Positions 47,401 through 55,005 of a stretch of 64,000 nucleotides of DNA are shown one piece after another (positions within the stretch are counted from its first letter, which is position 1; every line of letters starts with the position of its first letter). Position numbers and translations under genes: made by a program. Under the pieces are notes generated by a model. That model searched no databases. It was not told the DNA's origin and was given only the letters and a program-made list of their open reading frames with translations. Origin of the DNA: Acidovorax sp. NCPPB 3576 (lineage in GTDB: Bacteria > Pseudomonadota > Gammaproteobacteria > Burkholderiales > Burkholderiaceae_C); assembly GCF_028473605.1 (NCBI RefSeq), contig NZ_CP097267.1, positions 1,914,501-1,978,500 on the forward strand, read 5' to 3'.

Positions 47401-48228
47401 CGCCCGGCTGTAGCGCGGGTGTAGCGCCGAGAGCTTGATCGAGATGCCGGGTCCGTCGTACACGCCGCGGCCGGCGGATGCGCGGCCGATGGCATGGATC
47501 GCCTCCACGTAGGAGCGCAGATAGCGCGCTGCATCGTGCGCGGTCAGCGCGGCCTCGCCCAGCATGTCGTAGGAGTAGCGAAAGCCCTGTGCTTCCATCG
47601 TGCGGGCGTTGGAGAGCGCTTGCTCGATCGTCTCGCCGGTAACGAACTGCTCGCCCATCATGCGCATCGCCATGTCCACGCCCTTGCGGATCAGCGGCTC
47701 GCCGCCCATGGCGGTCAGGCGCCGCAGTGCGGAGGTCAGGCCGCGTTCACTGTGCGTGGCCACGAGCTTGCCAGTGAGCAGCAACCCCCAGGTGGCGGCG
47801 TTCACGAACAGCGAGGGGCTCTTGCCCAGGTGGGGTTCCCAGTCGCCCGAACGGATCTTGTCGCGGATCAAGGCATCGCGCGTGGCGCTGTCGGGAATGC
47901 GCAGCAAGGCTTCCGCCAGGCACATGAGCGCGACGCCTTCCTGGGAGGACAGCGAAAATTCCTGCAGCAACCCCTGCACGATGCCGGCACGCCCGCCAGC
48001 GCTTTTGCGATGCCGAAGGGTGTCGGCCAAGCGCAGTGCCAGCGCCTGTACATCGCCGGACACGCGGGCCGGCAAACTTGCCAACTCCAGCAGAGGGGCC
48101 AGGGCCTCGGGTTCAGGCCGCCGGTACGCTGCGGTGATGGCATGGCGCAATGGATGGCTGTCCGGGGAGCGGGGCGCGAAGGCGAAAGCGGTCGCTGCGG
48201 TTGCGGCAGAGTCGGCGGTGAGGGACAT
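44467..48228 (-). CDS. putA: Bifunctional proline dehydrogenase / L-glutamate-gamma-semialdehyde dehydrogenase PutA
   Basis: PutA oxidises proline to pyrroline-5-carboxylate with FAD and then to glutamate with NAD. The 1253-residue protein has the PRODH barrel (about residues 130-500: SIKLSALHPRYSRAQYARVM, RLVKGAYWDSEIKRAQMDGL, QFATHNAQTLATI). The aldehyde dehydrogenase domain (about 600-1080) has ETGGQNAMIVDSSALVEQVV and SAGQRCSALRVLCVQ with the catalytic Cys near 850. A C-terminal domain follows. The N-terminus lacks the ribbon-helix-helix DNA-binding domain of E. coli PutA, so it should not repress itself; the divergent Lrp-type gene probably regulates it. Start is uncertain: ATG 48228 chosen, ATG 48270/48267 possible; neither has a good ribosome binding site. 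Confidence 0.95.
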   Translation of the reverse strand: MSLTADSAATAATAFAFAPRSPDSHPLRHAITAAYRRPEPEALAPLLELASLPARVSGDVQALALRLADTLRHRKSAGGRAGIVQGLLQEFSLSSQEGVALMCLAEALLRIPDSATRDALIRDKIRSGDWEPHLGKSPSLFVNAATWGLLLTGKLVATHSERGLTSALRRLTAMGGEPLIRKGVDMAMRMMGEQFVTGETIEQALSNARTMEAQGFRYSYDMLGEAALTAHDAARYLRSYVEAIHAIGRASAGRGVYDGPGISIKLSALHPRYSRAQYARVMDELYPKVLHLVELARQYDIGLNIDAEEADRLELSLDLLERLCRAPSLAGWNGIGFVIQAYQKRCPHVIDWVIDLARNTGHRLMIRLVKGAYWDSEIKRAQMDGLADYPVYTRKAHTDVSYIACARKLLAATDVVYPQFATHNAQTLATIYQLAGPDYRPGQYEFQCLHGMGEPLYEQVVGAPSDGKLGRPCRIYAPVGTHETLLAYLVRRLLENGANTSFVNRVADTTLALESLVSDPVATVDAAAVAEGTTALPHPRIPLPKDLYGARRINSAGVDLSNEAVLARLSNALAAEKQQFWQAEPLIDGPVADAGATLAVRNPADPTDVVGHVQEATDAEVDCALQAACDAGPAWAATAPAARAAALRRTADLLEAGLPQLMSLLMREAGKTCANAVAEVREAVDFLRYYAVQTESHFDNATHAPLGPVVCISPWNFPLAIFMGQVAAALAAGNAVLAKPAEQTPLIAAEAVRLLHEAGVPPGAMQLLPGRGETVGARLVGDARVMGVMFTGSTEVARILQRSVAGRLDAQGRPIPLIAETGGQNAMIVDSSALVEQVVGDVVASAFDSAGQRCSALRVLCVQADAADRVISMLKGAMAELTVGDPSLLKVDVGPVIDEEARAGIEQHVATLRAAGRAVFRPAVDADVLARGTFVVPTLIELASIGELQREVFGPVLHVVRYASDGLDTLLDQINATGYGLTQGLHTRIDETVERVVRRAHAGNVYVNRNMVGAVVGVQPFGGEGLSGTGPKAGGPLYLLRLLSRHPADAARAAIATTAAATPDLAARAVLQAPLQAMAEWAPAAGHAQLAHTCAALADAAVAGLACTLPGPTGERNQYTLAPRARTLCLADNDTDRLTQLAAVLAVGGTAVWPADETAALHARLPASVQTRVALVNDWRSPGVALDAVLHQGSADALAALCQQMAQRPGPIVGITALPAGTTAVPLERLVIERALSVNTAAAGGNASLMTMA

Positions 48229-48253
48229 GGCGGTGTGGAAAGACCAGCAAGGT

Positions 48254-48264
48254 GAAAGTCTTTC
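48254..48264. promoter_or_regulatory. Candidate PutR operator
   Basis: GAAAGTCTTTC is a perfect 11-bp palindrome in the putA/putR divergent region. Related half-sites GGAAAG (48237) and CTTTCC (48292) lie around it with roughly two to three helical turns between them. Multiple spaced half-sites fit Lrp-family binding. The site is a guess from sequence and position. Confidence 0.35.
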
Positions 48265-48332
48265 CATCATGCAAGGGTTTAATTTGAATTACTTTCCAAA
48301 AAAACCCGAGGTAACAGAATAAAAATCCAAAA

Positions 48333-48809
48333 ATGCAAGACTCCGAACCCTTCATTGATCGCATCGATCGCCGCATCCTCAAAACACTGCAAGAAGACGG
48401 GCGCATTGCCAATCTCAAGCTGGCGGAACGCGTTGCGCTCTCGCCCACAGCGGTGCTGTCCCGGGTGCAGCGTCTAACGCGCGATGGCTACATCCTGGGG
48501 TACGAGGCCCGGCTCAATCCCATCAAGCTGGGGGCAGGGTTGCTGGTGTTCGTGGAGGTGCTGCTGGACCGAACCACGCCCAACGTGTTCGACCAGTTCA
48601 AGGCGGCGGTGCAGGTGCGCCCCGAGATCCTCGAATGCCACATGGTGGCGGGTGGGTTCGACTATCTGCTCAAAACCCGCTCTGCCGACATGAAGGCCTA
48701 CCGCGAATTTGCCGGGCATGTACTCTGGCAGTTGCCGGGGGTGCGCGAGACACGCACTTATGCCGTGATGGAAGAGGTCAAGCACTCCACCCATCTGAAT
48801 CTGGGCTGA
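48333..48809 (+). CDS. putR: Lrp/AsnC family transcriptional regulator, probable proline-responsive activator of putA
   Basis: The 158-residue product has an N-terminal HTH (FIDRIDRRILKTLQEDGRIA, LAERVALSPTAVLSRVQRLT) and a C-terminal ligand-binding RAM domain (RPEILECHMVAGGFDYLLKT, PGVRETRTYAVMEEVKHSTH). Divergent placement 104 bp from putA is the common PutR arrangement in Proteobacteria whose PutA lacks a DNA-binding domain. In those systems PutR activates putA with proline. The assignment to PutR rests on context. Confidence 0.85.
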   Translation: MQDSEPFIDRIDRRILKTLQEDGRIANLKLAERVALSPTAVLSRVQRLTRDGYILGYEARLNPIKLGAGLLVFVEVLLDRTTPNVFDQFKAAVQVRPEILECHMVAGGFDYLLKTRSADMKAYREFAGHVLWQLPGVRETRTYAVMEEVKHSTHLNLG

Positions 48810-48929
48810 AACGGCGCGATGGCTGTCGCGCCGTGGTTCCTGGTTCCAATCACTGATCCGCCCGGGCATGAAGTCCGCAATAATCGGCGCCATTCAACTG
48901 CGATAACGCATCGAGGAAGGGACCCCACC

Positions 48930-49244
48930 ATGCCAGCCATCCGCTATGCCGCCGCCGCACTCCTGGCCGGCTTTTTCTCCCAGGGCGCATCCGCCGCCTG
49001 CTACCTCGTCTATGGCGCCGATCAGCAGGTGCTCTACCGCTCGCAACGGCCGCCGGTGGACCTGGCCCGCCAAGTCCACGAAACCCTCCCCCGCGTGGTT
49101 CCTGGCGGCACGCTGGTGTTCACCTTGGACAACTACGGCTGCGAGCTGGAGATCAACCGGCTTCCGGTGTCTGCCTCCATGGGGGGCGCTTCGGCGCGAG
49201 CCGTGCCCGCCACCCCGCGCCGGGCACGCGCCGATCGCAGTTGA
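48930..49244 (+). CDS. Small exported protein of unknown function
   Basis: The 104-residue product begins with a clear signal peptide (RYAAAALLAGFFSQGASAAC). The mature part has CYLVYGADQQVLYRSQRPPV DLARQ-type sequence, HETLPRVVPGGTLVFTLDNY and a basic Arg/Ala-rich tail. I recognise no named family. Two Cys in the mature part could form a disulfide. GAGGAAGGG lies 9 bp before the ATG. It is followed 48 bp later by rlmD. Confidence 0.75.
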   Translation: MPAIRYAAAALLAGFFSQGASAACYLVYGADQQVLYRSQRPPVDLARQVHETLPRVVPGGTLVFTLDNYGCELEINRLPVSASMGGASARAVPATPRRARADRS

Positions 49245-49292
49245 CGTTTTTCGTGCGCCGGGAAGGCCGGCGCGGCCTGAGACAATCGGGGA

Positions 49293-50732
49293 ATGAGCGA
49301 CCCCACAGAAACAAACATCCCCACGAACGAATGGCCCGAAGGCTGGCTGGAAGTCACGTCCATGGACATGGACGCGCAGGGCGTGGCCCGCAAGCCCGAC
49401 GGCAAGGTCGTCTTCATTGACGGCGCCCTGCCACTGGAACTGGTCACCGCCAATACCCACCGCAAGAAGAACAACTGGGAGCAGGCCAGCCTGACGGCGA
49501 TCCACCGCGAATCGTCGCAGCGCGTGCGCCCGGGCTGCCCGCATTTCGGCCTGCATGCCGGCGCGTGCGGCGGCTGCAAGATGCAGCACTTGCATGTGGC
49601 GGCCCAGGTGGCCGTGAAGCAGCGGGTGCTGGAAGACAACCTCTGGCATCTGGGCAAGGTCAAGTCTGAAACCATCCTGCGGCCCATCGAAGGCCCGGCC
49701 TGGGGATACCGCTATCGCGCGCGCCTTTCGGTCCGCCATGTGATCAAGAAGGGCCAGGTGCTCATCGGCTTCCACGAGCGCAAGAGCCGCTACGTGGCCG
49801 ACATGGAGGTCTGCCCGGTTCTGCCCCCCCATGTGAGCGCCATGCTGTTGCCGTTGCGCGCCCTTATCGCATCCATGGAAGCGCGAGACACCTGCCCCCA
49901 GATCGAACTGGCCTGCGGCGACCAAGTCACGGCCCTTGTCCTGCGGCATCTGGAACCCCTGAGCGACGGGGACTTGGCCAAGTTGCGCGCCTTTGCCGCG
50001 GATCAAGGCGTGCAATGGTGGCTGCAGTCCAAGGGCCCAGACACCGTGAAGCTGCTGGATGCCGAGAGCGAGCAACTGTCCTATGCGCTGCCCGACTTCG
50101 GCATCACCATGCCGTTCAAGCCCACGGATTTCACACAGGTGAATCCGCACATCAACCGCGTCCTGGTATCGCGCGCATTGCGTTTGCTTGATGTGCGCAA
50201 GCACGAACGGGTGATCGACTGGTTCTGCGGCCTGGGCAACTTCACCCTGCCGATCGCCACGCAGGCGCGAGAAGTGCTGGGAATCGAAGGCAGTGAGGCG
50301 CTGGTGGCCCGCTCGCGCGAGAACTACCGATACAACCAAACCCTGGCTGCCGAAGGGCAGCCCCTGGCCTCGACGGACTTCGTTGCCAGGAATCTGTTCG
50401 ACATGACCCCGGAGATGTTGGTGGCCGACGGCGTTGCCGACAAGTGGCTGGTCGATCCTCCCCGCGAAGGCGCCTTTGCTCTGGCCAAGGCCCTTGCGGA
50501 CATCCACCAAGCCCGCCTGGGTGCCGAAGAGGCGCCTGCGCTGCCGGCGGGTGCCGAAGGATGGACTCCACCTCGGCGCATCGTGTATGTGAGTTGCAAC
50601 CCGGCTACTTTGGCCCGTGATGCCGGGCTGCTGGTGCACCAGGCAGGTTATCGGTGCGTGGCTGCGGGCGTGGTCAACATGTTTCCGCACACGGCCCATG
50701 TGGAAAGCATGGCGGTGTTCGAACGTGTCTGA
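49293..50732 (+). CDS. rlmD: 23S rRNA (uracil(1939)-C(5))-methyltransferase RlmD
   Basis: RlmD methylates U1939 of 23S rRNA. The 479-residue protein has an N-terminal TRAM-like OB domain ([20 protein letters not shown]). A Cys-rich iron-sulfur motif follows ([19 protein letters not shown]). The SAM domain has [42 protein letters not shown] and the catalytic-Cys motif [14 protein letters not shown]. TrmA/RumB relatives are shorter or lack this cluster pattern. An insert of about 25 residues ([19 protein letters not shown]) lies before the catalytic motif. A GACAAT -10-like element precedes the ATG. Confidence 0.94.
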   Translation: MSDPTETNIPTNEWPEGWLEVTSMDMDAQGVARKPDGKVVFIDGALPLELVTANTHRKKNNWEQASLTAIHRESSQRVRPGCPHFGLHAGACGGCKMQHLHVAAQVAVKQRVLEDNLWHLGKVKSETILRPIEGPAWGYRYRARLSVRHVIKKGQVLIGFHERKSRYVADMEVCPVLPPHVSAMLLPLRALIASMEARDTCPQIELACGDQVTALVLRHLEPLSDGDLAKLRAFAADQGVQWWLQSKGPDTVKLLDAESEQLSYALPDFGITMPFKPTDFTQVNPHINRVLVSRALRLLDVRKHERVIDWFCGLGNFTLPIATQAREVLGIEGSEALVARSRENYRYNQTLAAEGQPLASTDFVARNLFDMTPEMLVADGVADKWLVDPPREGAFALAKALADIHQARLGAEEAPALPAGAEGWTPPRRIVYVSCNPATLARDAGLLVHQAGYRCVAAGVVNMFPHTAHVESMAVFERV

Positions 50733-50770
50733 TGGCAGGGCAATTGCAGGCCGATAGTGCGCTTGTCAGG

Positions 50771-51154
50771 TCAGCTGCGGTTGCGGGAAGGCGTGCTGGG
50801 CTCGCCTGAGTTTTCCGCCTCACTGCGGCTGGCTCGTTCAGGCTTGGCCTCCAGCTTGCCCAGCACGGAAGGAGCGCCCTCCAGCTTGTTGTCACGCATG
50901 TACTGGTCCATGTCTTTCCAGCCGGCAAAGACAGAGGCCTTGGCTGCCTTGGGATTCAGCGTGAAGCAATCCTCCAGGCCACGCAGCGCATGCCGGCATG
51001 CGCCGCCGATCGCCTTGGCTTCTGCTTCCTTCTGAGCCACCCGGGGATCTGGTCCCAGGCCCGGGATTTCGCAACCCGACAAAAGCACCAGTGCCAGGGA
51101 TGCAGCGGCGTAGCGCGGGCGCAGGAGGGGGGCTGGAAGATAAGCCATGTGCAT
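50771..51154 (-). CDS. Small lipoprotein of unknown function
   Basis: The 127-residue product has a lipoprotein signal (YAAASLALVLLSGCEI, lipobox LSGC). The mature part has KAIGGACRHALRGLEDCFTL NPKAAKASVF and GWKDMDQYMRDNKLE, then a Ser/Arg/Glu tail. The spacing of Cys in CRHALRGLEDC resembles a helical hairpin with a disulfide. I do not recognise the family. A second in-frame ATG at 51148 is an equally good start. It converges on rlmD. Confidence 0.75.
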   Translation of the reverse strand: MHMAYLPAPLLRPRYAAASLALVLLSGCEIPGLGPDPRVAQKEAEAKAIGGACRHALRGLEDCFTLNPKAAKASVFAGWKDMDQYMRDNKLEGAPSVLGKLEAKPERASRSEAENSGEPSTPSRNRS

Positions 51155-51254
51155 TGATTATCGGCATGCCGCCTGAAGGATTGAGGGCAGTGCACGGCTT
51201 TTCCATGGAAATATATTTCCCAGCGCTTGCCTGCATGCCTCTGTACCCCATTGA

Positions 51255-51278
51255 AAAAGGCCTCTCGCGAGGCCTTTT
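51255..51278. terminator. Terminator downstream of the Bax-inhibitor gene
   Basis: A perfect 10-bp stem AAAAGGCCTC / GAGGCCTTTT with a TCGC loop; A and T runs on the two sides allow termination in either direction. It lies about 28 bp past the stop of the minus-strand membrane protein gene. Confidence 0.85.
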
Positions 51279-51306
51279 CGAATGAACGGTCAATCAATGC
51301 AGCGCA

Positions 51307-51999
51307 TCAGTCGCGCTCACCGCCGGCGATTCCCAGCAAAGCGAGCAGGCTTTGGAACACGTTGAAGATGTCGAGGTAAAGGGCGAGCGTGGCGCTGATG
51401 TAATTGGTCTCGCCGCCATCCAGAATCTGCTTGAGGTCATACAGCATGTATGCACTGAAGATTCCAATGGCTGCGACCGAGATCGCCATCATGCCGGCCG
51501 ACGAGCCCACGAACACATTGATCACGGCACCCACCATGAGCACCATCGCACCCACGAACAGCCACTTGCCCATGCCCGACAGATCGCGCTTGATCACGCT
51601 GGCCAGCGTGGCCATCACGAAGAACACGCCTGCGGTGCCGGCAAAAGCGGTCATGATCAGGTCCGTGCCGTTCTTGAAGCCCAGCACCGTGCCGATCAGT
51701 CGGGACAGCATCAATCCCATGAAAAACGTGAAGGCCAGCAACACAGGAACACCTGCTGCAGAGCGTTTGGTTTTCTCGATTGCATACATGAAGGCGAAAG
51801 CGCCGCCAAGGAACACGATCAGCCCAACGCCGCCGCGCAGCGACTGGGTGATGCCGGTTGCGACGCCGACCCACGCGCCCAGTACCGTCGGCAGCATGCT
51901 CAGTGCAAGCAGCCAATAGGTATTGCGCAGCACTTTCTGCCGCTGCTCCTGCGAGACCCCATATCCCGCTGAGCCCAGGGTGGTGACTTGATCGTTCAT
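51307..51999 (-). CDS. Bax inhibitor-1/YccA family inner membrane protein
   Basis: The 230-residue protein has seven hydrophobic segments (for example LLALSMLPTVLGAWVGVATG, GVGLIVFLGGAFAFMYAIEK, WLFVGAMVLMVGAVINVFVG) and the conserved C-terminal LYLDIFNVFQSLLALLGI with acidic residues. YccA-type members bind and modulate the FtsH protease, and others behave as pH-sensitive calcium leak channels. Either could apply. AGGAGAGA lies upstream of the ATG, and the gene has its own terminator, so it is monocistronic. Confidence 0.92.
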   Translation of the reverse strand: MNDQVTTLGSAGYGVSQEQRQKVLRNTYWLLALSMLPTVLGAWVGVATGITQSLRGGVGLIVFLGGAFAFMYAIEKTKRSAAGVPVLLAFTFFMGLMLSRLIGTVLGFKNGTDLIMTAFAGTAGVFFVMATLASVIKRDLSGMGKWLFVGAMVLMVGAVINVFVGSSAGMMAISVAAIGIFSAYMLYDLKQILDGGETNYISATLALYLDIFNVFQSLLALLGIAGGERD

Positions 52000-52229
52000 C
52001 TTCTATCTCTCCTTTGAGGCCTGCACAGCGCAGACCTACAAATTCTAGGTGGTGGCGATCACGGCACTTTCAAATACCCTCTCTCGATCCCGTACTTTAA
52101 GGATGCAGTCCTTTGCCCTGCACCCGCAGGATGCCGTCCTTTGGAGCCGGTATGCTCGTGCACTTCGTCGGGGCCTGGAGCCTCGCCCTCTCTGCTCTCT
52201 GATTTGTACTGGACTAGAACGCAACCGCC

Positions 52230-52637
52230 ATGAAAACCAAACCTGAACTCGAAGCCGCCGACGTCAAGAAGATCGCTGCCGCAGCCGAGGCTGAAGCCCT
52301 CAAGAACCAATGGGCGGTCACGATTGCCATCGTGGACGACGGTGGGCATTTGCTGTCCCTTCAGCGCCTGGATGGAGCCGCCCCCGTGTCCTCCCATATC
52401 GCGCCTGGAAAGGCCCGCACGGCTGCACTTGGGCGTCGCGAGAGCAAGGTCTACGAAGACATCGTCAATGGTGGCCGCACAGCCTTTCTGAGCGCTCCGT
52501 TCATCGACGGACTGCTGGAAGGTGGCGTGCCGATCATGAAGGACGGCCAATGCTTGGGCGCGGTGGGGGTGAGCGGCGTCAAATCGACGGAAGACGCACA
52601 AATCGCCAAGGCTGGAATCGCCGCACTGGGGCTTTGA
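52230..52637 (+). CDS. GlcG/HbpS family heme-binding-type protein
   Basis: The 135-residue product matches the GlcG/HbpS (DUF336) fold: AAAEAEALKNQWAVTIAIVD DGGHLLSLQRLDGA, KARTAALGRRESKVYEDIVN and GGVPIMKDGQCLGAVGVSG. HbpS binds heme and iron in Streptomyces; GlcG proteins sit in glycolate loci. There is no signal peptide, so it is cytoplasmic here. It converges on hemP, with a terminator between, which supports a heme or iron link (inference). The 230 bp upstream hold two nearby palindromes, AAGGATGCAGTCCTT (52098-52112) and AGGATGCCGTCCT. Confidence 0.88.
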   Translation: MKTKPELEAADVKKIAAAAEAEALKNQWAVTIAIVDDGGHLLSLQRLDGAAPVSSHIAPGKARTAALGRRESKVYEDIVNGGRTAFLSAPFIDGLLEGGVPIMKDGQCLGAVGVSGVKSTEDAQIAKAGIAALGL

Positions 52638-52718
52638 ACAAATTGGTCGCCAGGATGCTGAGCGAACGCCGTGGTGTGAAGCCCGTGCGGCAAACGCCGG
52701 ATCACCATGCAGCATGAA

Positions 52719-52743
52719 AAAACCGGCCTTCAGGGCCGGTTTT
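52719..52743. terminator. Bidirectional terminator between the GlcG/HbpS gene and hemP
   Basis: Perfect stem AAAACCGGCC / GGCCGGTTTT with a TTCAG loop, followed by TGTTTTGG on the plus strand and an A-run counterpart on the other. Confidence 0.88.
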
Positions 52744-52759
52744 GTTTTGGTGCGGTGAG

Positions 52760-52847
52760 AAAAAAAGCCTGGCTACGCGGGCAAACCGTTGGCTGGCAAA
52801 TACGACCCGCCAGGCACTCAACGTGCCCTGGAGTCGCCCCACGATGA
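52760..52847 (-). repeat. Structured ~88-nt element forming the hemP 3' UTR (second copy of the 43.3-kb element)
   Basis: It begins 2 bases after the hemP stop and, read on the minus strand, runs TTCATCGTGGGGCGACTC, a hairpin (CCAGGGCAC / GTGCCTGG, loop GTTGA), GGGTCGTATTTGCCAGCC, and ends GTAGCCAGGCTTTTTTT. The 43279-43365 copy has the same flanks, the same outer GAC/GTC pairing, and a hairpin of different sequence at the same spot. The T7 end could act as a terminator, although its stem is short. Confidence 0.7.
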
Positions 52848-52849
52848 AT

Positions 52850-53068
52850 CTATTTGGTCAGGATCAGTTTGCCCAGCTTGGTGGCCTGCAGGCGGTACAC
52901 CGAGCCGTTGTGGCAGATGGCGACCGTCTTCTGGCCCTTGAGCAATTCCCGGCTGTCTACGGCGGGGGCAGAACTCGCCAAGTGCGCTGCACCGGACGGC
53001 TCGCGCTCAGGAAAGACGGCAGAGCCAAAAAAGGAAGAAGAAGGCAGGGTGTTGAGACTGGCGTGCAT
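52850..53068 (-). CDS. hemP: Hemin uptake protein HemP
   Basis: The 72-residue product ends with the HemP signature VDSRELLKGQKTVAICHNGS and VYRLQATKLGKLILTK. HemP is a small conserved protein of heme uptake loci, needed for heme use in some Burkholderia and possibly a regulator of the heme receptor. The ATG at 53068 has AGAGGAT 7 bp upstream; an earlier in-frame start at 53116 would run through the Fur box and is rejected. The gene lies 90 bp beyond exbD with its own Fur-box promoter. No heme receptor gene follows here. Confidence 0.92.
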   Translation of the reverse strand: MHASLNTLPSSSFFGSAVFPEREPSGAAHLASSAPAVDSRELLKGQKTVAICHNGSVYRLQATKLGKLILTK

Positions 53069-53097
53069 GAGAAATCCTCTGTGCTTTGCGATTGAGT

Positions 53098-53118
53098 TAA
53101 TGATAACTATTCGCAATT
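53098..53118. promoter_or_regulatory. Fur box overlapping the hemP promoter
   Basis: On the minus strand GCGAATAGTTATCATTA matches the Fur consensus. It overlaps a promoter made of TTGACG (53127-53122) and TATCAT (53105-53100) spaced by 16 bp. The ATG is about 30 bp further on. Confidence 0.8.
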
Positions 53119-53158
53119 GTTCGTCAAGTAAAGCACGCGCCTATCTTGTAAATATTTA

Positions 53159-53566
53159 TCACTGCGGCTCGGTCACAAAGCCGATTTTTCGCACGCCGGC
53201 CCGCTGAGCGGCAGACATGGCCTGCGCCACGCGCTCATAGCGCACTTCCTTGTCGCCACGAATGTGCAGATCGGGTTGCGGATCTTTCACCGCTTCGGCT
53301 TTGAGGCGAGGTTCGAGCTCTTCGTCGCCGATCGTCAGTTCGTTCCAGTGGTATTTGCCATCAGCGGTGACGCTGAGGCGAATGGTTTCGGGCTTGACGT
53401 CTTCGCGCTGATTGGAAGCGCGTGGCAAATCCACCGGCACAGCGTGCTTCATCACCGGCACCGTGATGATGAAGATGATGAGCAGCACCAGCATGACATC
53501 CACCAGCGGCGTCATGTTGATCTCGTTCATCACCTCGTCGGCGTCGTCCTGGGTTCCGAAAGACAT
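53159..53566 (-). CDS. exbD: Biopolymer transport protein ExbD
   Basis: ExbD is the proton-channel partner of ExbB that energises TonB. The 135-residue product has a short cytoplasmic N-terminus (DDADEVMNEINMTPLVDVML), one membrane helix (VDVMLVLLIIFIITVPVMKH) with the essential Asp in LVDVM, and a periplasmic domain (DLHIRGDKEVRYERVAQAMS). It follows exbB by 5 bp. Confidence 0.95.
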   Translation of the reverse strand: MSFGTQDDADEVMNEINMTPLVDVMLVLLIIFIITVPVMKHAVPVDLPRASNQREDVKPETIRLSVTADGKYHWNELTIGDEELEPRLKAEAVKDPQPDLHIRGDKEVRYERVAQAMSAAQRAGVRKIGFVTEPQ

Positions 53567-53571
53567 GGTTT

Positions 53572-54288
53572 TCAGCCCTTCTTGATTGGCAGAACCTTGG
53601 CTTGTTCGCCAGGGGCGCTGACGCGTGCGCCCGTCACGAAGTAGGCGTGCAGGTCATGCGCGAAGCTGTTCAGGTTGTTCAGGATGGACTTGTTGCCCCG
53701 CACCAGCGCGTTGTAGCCCAGCACCGCAGGAATCGCCACGGCCAGGCCGAGGGCGGTCATGATCAGCGCCTCGCCGATCGGGCCGGCCACCTTGTCGATG
53801 GTCGATTGGCCCGAAGTGCCGATCGCCACCAGGGCATGGTAGATGCCCCAGACGGTGCCGAACAGGCCGATGAACGGGGCCGTCGAGCCGACCGAGGCCA
53901 GCACGGCCAGGCCCGATTGCACGCGGGCCGTGAACTCATCGATGCAGTTGCGCAGGCTGCGCGTGACCCAGTCGCTCACGTCCAGGCTGTCATGCAGATG
54001 CGCCTTGGTGTTGCGGTGGTGCGCCGTGGCTTCACGCCCTTCCTGGGCCAGATGGCGGAAGGGGTTGGCAGGGTCGTCGCCAAGCTTGCTCAGGCCAGCC
54101 GCGAAGTCTTCGCTGTGCCAGAAATCACGGGCTCCGCGCGCGTGCTTTTTGAAGCGGAAGATATCCATCGCCTTGATCAGGATGACGATCCAGGAGGCCA
54201 GAGACATGCCGAGCAGTAGCACCGCAACAGCGCGGGTGACAAAGTCACCCTGGATCCAAACGTTGGCAATGCCGAAATGCGATTCCAT
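53572..54288 (-). CDS. exbB: Biopolymer transport protein ExbB
   Basis: ExbB forms the pentameric channel of the Ton motor. The 238-residue product has three membrane helices: near residues 15-38 (VTRAVAVLLLGMSLASWIVI), 120-145 and 165-190. The conserved GLFGTVWGIYHALVAIGTSG and KVAGPIGEALIMTALGLAVA segments are present. It is typical of the ExbB type rather than TolQ, and context (tonB, exbD) confirms it. Confidence 0.95.
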   Translation of the reverse strand: MESHFGIANVWIQGDFVTRAVAVLLLGMSLASWIVILIKAMDIFRFKKHARGARDFWHSEDFAAGLSKLGDDPANPFRHLAQEGREATAHHRNTKAHLHDSLDVSDWVTRSLRNCIDEFTARVQSGLAVLASVGSTAPFIGLFGTVWGIYHALVAIGTSGQSTIDKVAGPIGEALIMTALGLAVAIPAVLGYNALVRGNKSILNNLNSFAHDLHAYFVTGARVSAPGEQAKVLPIKKG

Positions 54289-54303
54289 GAAAACTCCTGA
54301 AAA

Positions 54304-55005
54304 TTATTCGAGAACAAAATTGACGGGGACCAGGTTCCACATGGTCTCGGGCTCGCCGTTGCGTTTGCCCGGGACGAAGCGCCAGCGCATCACGGCGTCC
54401 TGGGCCTGGCGATCCAGCCGGTCGAAACCGCTGGATTTGTTGATTTCCACCTTCTGCGGTAGCCCGTCCGTACCGATGAGCACGCGCAACACGACCTTGC
54501 CTTGTTCACCCAGCCGCTTGCTGATGGCGGGGTAGGTCGGCCTGGGATTGTTCAGGTAGGCCGCGTCGCTGGACGGCAACTCGATCTTGGGAGGTGCGGG
54601 CGGCGCAGGTGGAGCAGGCGGCGGCGCAGGGGGCGCCATGGGTGCTGCGATGGGCGGTGCAGGAGGCTGGGGTTCGGTGATCCCGGTGGGCGCATTGGGC
54701 GCGGGCGTGCGGTCGGGTATGGCCACCGGCATGGGAGCCGGACGGGGGGCGGGCGCTTTGGGGGCCGGTTTCGGCGGAGGGGGGGGCGCCGGCTTGGGCG
54801 GGAGTGGAACGGGCGGTGCAGGGGGCGCTGGCGGCGTGATGAACTCGCTCAGCACTTCGGCAGGCACGATGACCTCTGCGGCCTTGCGCAGCAGACCCGA
54901 CTGCAGTGCCCACAATCCGGCCACGTGCAACAGCACGACGGAACCTGCGATCACGGCGTTGCGGCTCACACCCCGTGAGGAGCCATATCGATCAAATTGG
55001 GACAT
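54304..55005 (-). CDS. tonB: Energy transducer TonB
   Basis: TonB transmits energy from ExbBD to outer-membrane receptors. The 233-residue product has an N-terminal membrane anchor (AVIAGSVVLLHVAGLWALQS). A long Pro/Ala-rich spacer (about residues 50-150, PAPPPPPKPAPKAPAPRPAP) spans the periplasm. The C-terminal TonB domain has YPAISKRLGEQGKVVLRVLI, DRQAQDAVMRWRFVPG. The ATG at 55005 sits directly against the dispersed repeat copy 4, which replaces any normal ribosome binding site. A TTG at 55023 inside the repeat is a possible but less likely start. Confidence 0.93.
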   Translation of the reverse strand: MSQFDRYGSSRGVSRNAVIAGSVVLLHVAGLWALQSGLLRKAAEVIVPAEVLSEFITPPAPPAPPVPLPPKPAPPPPPKPAPKAPAPRPAPMPVAIPDRTPAPNAPTGITEPQPPAPPIAAPMAPPAPPPAPPAPPAPPKIELPSSDAAYLNNPRPTYPAISKRLGEQGKVVLRVLIGTDGLPQKVEINKSSGFDRLDRQAQDAVMRWRFVPGKRNGEPETMWNLVPVNFVLE

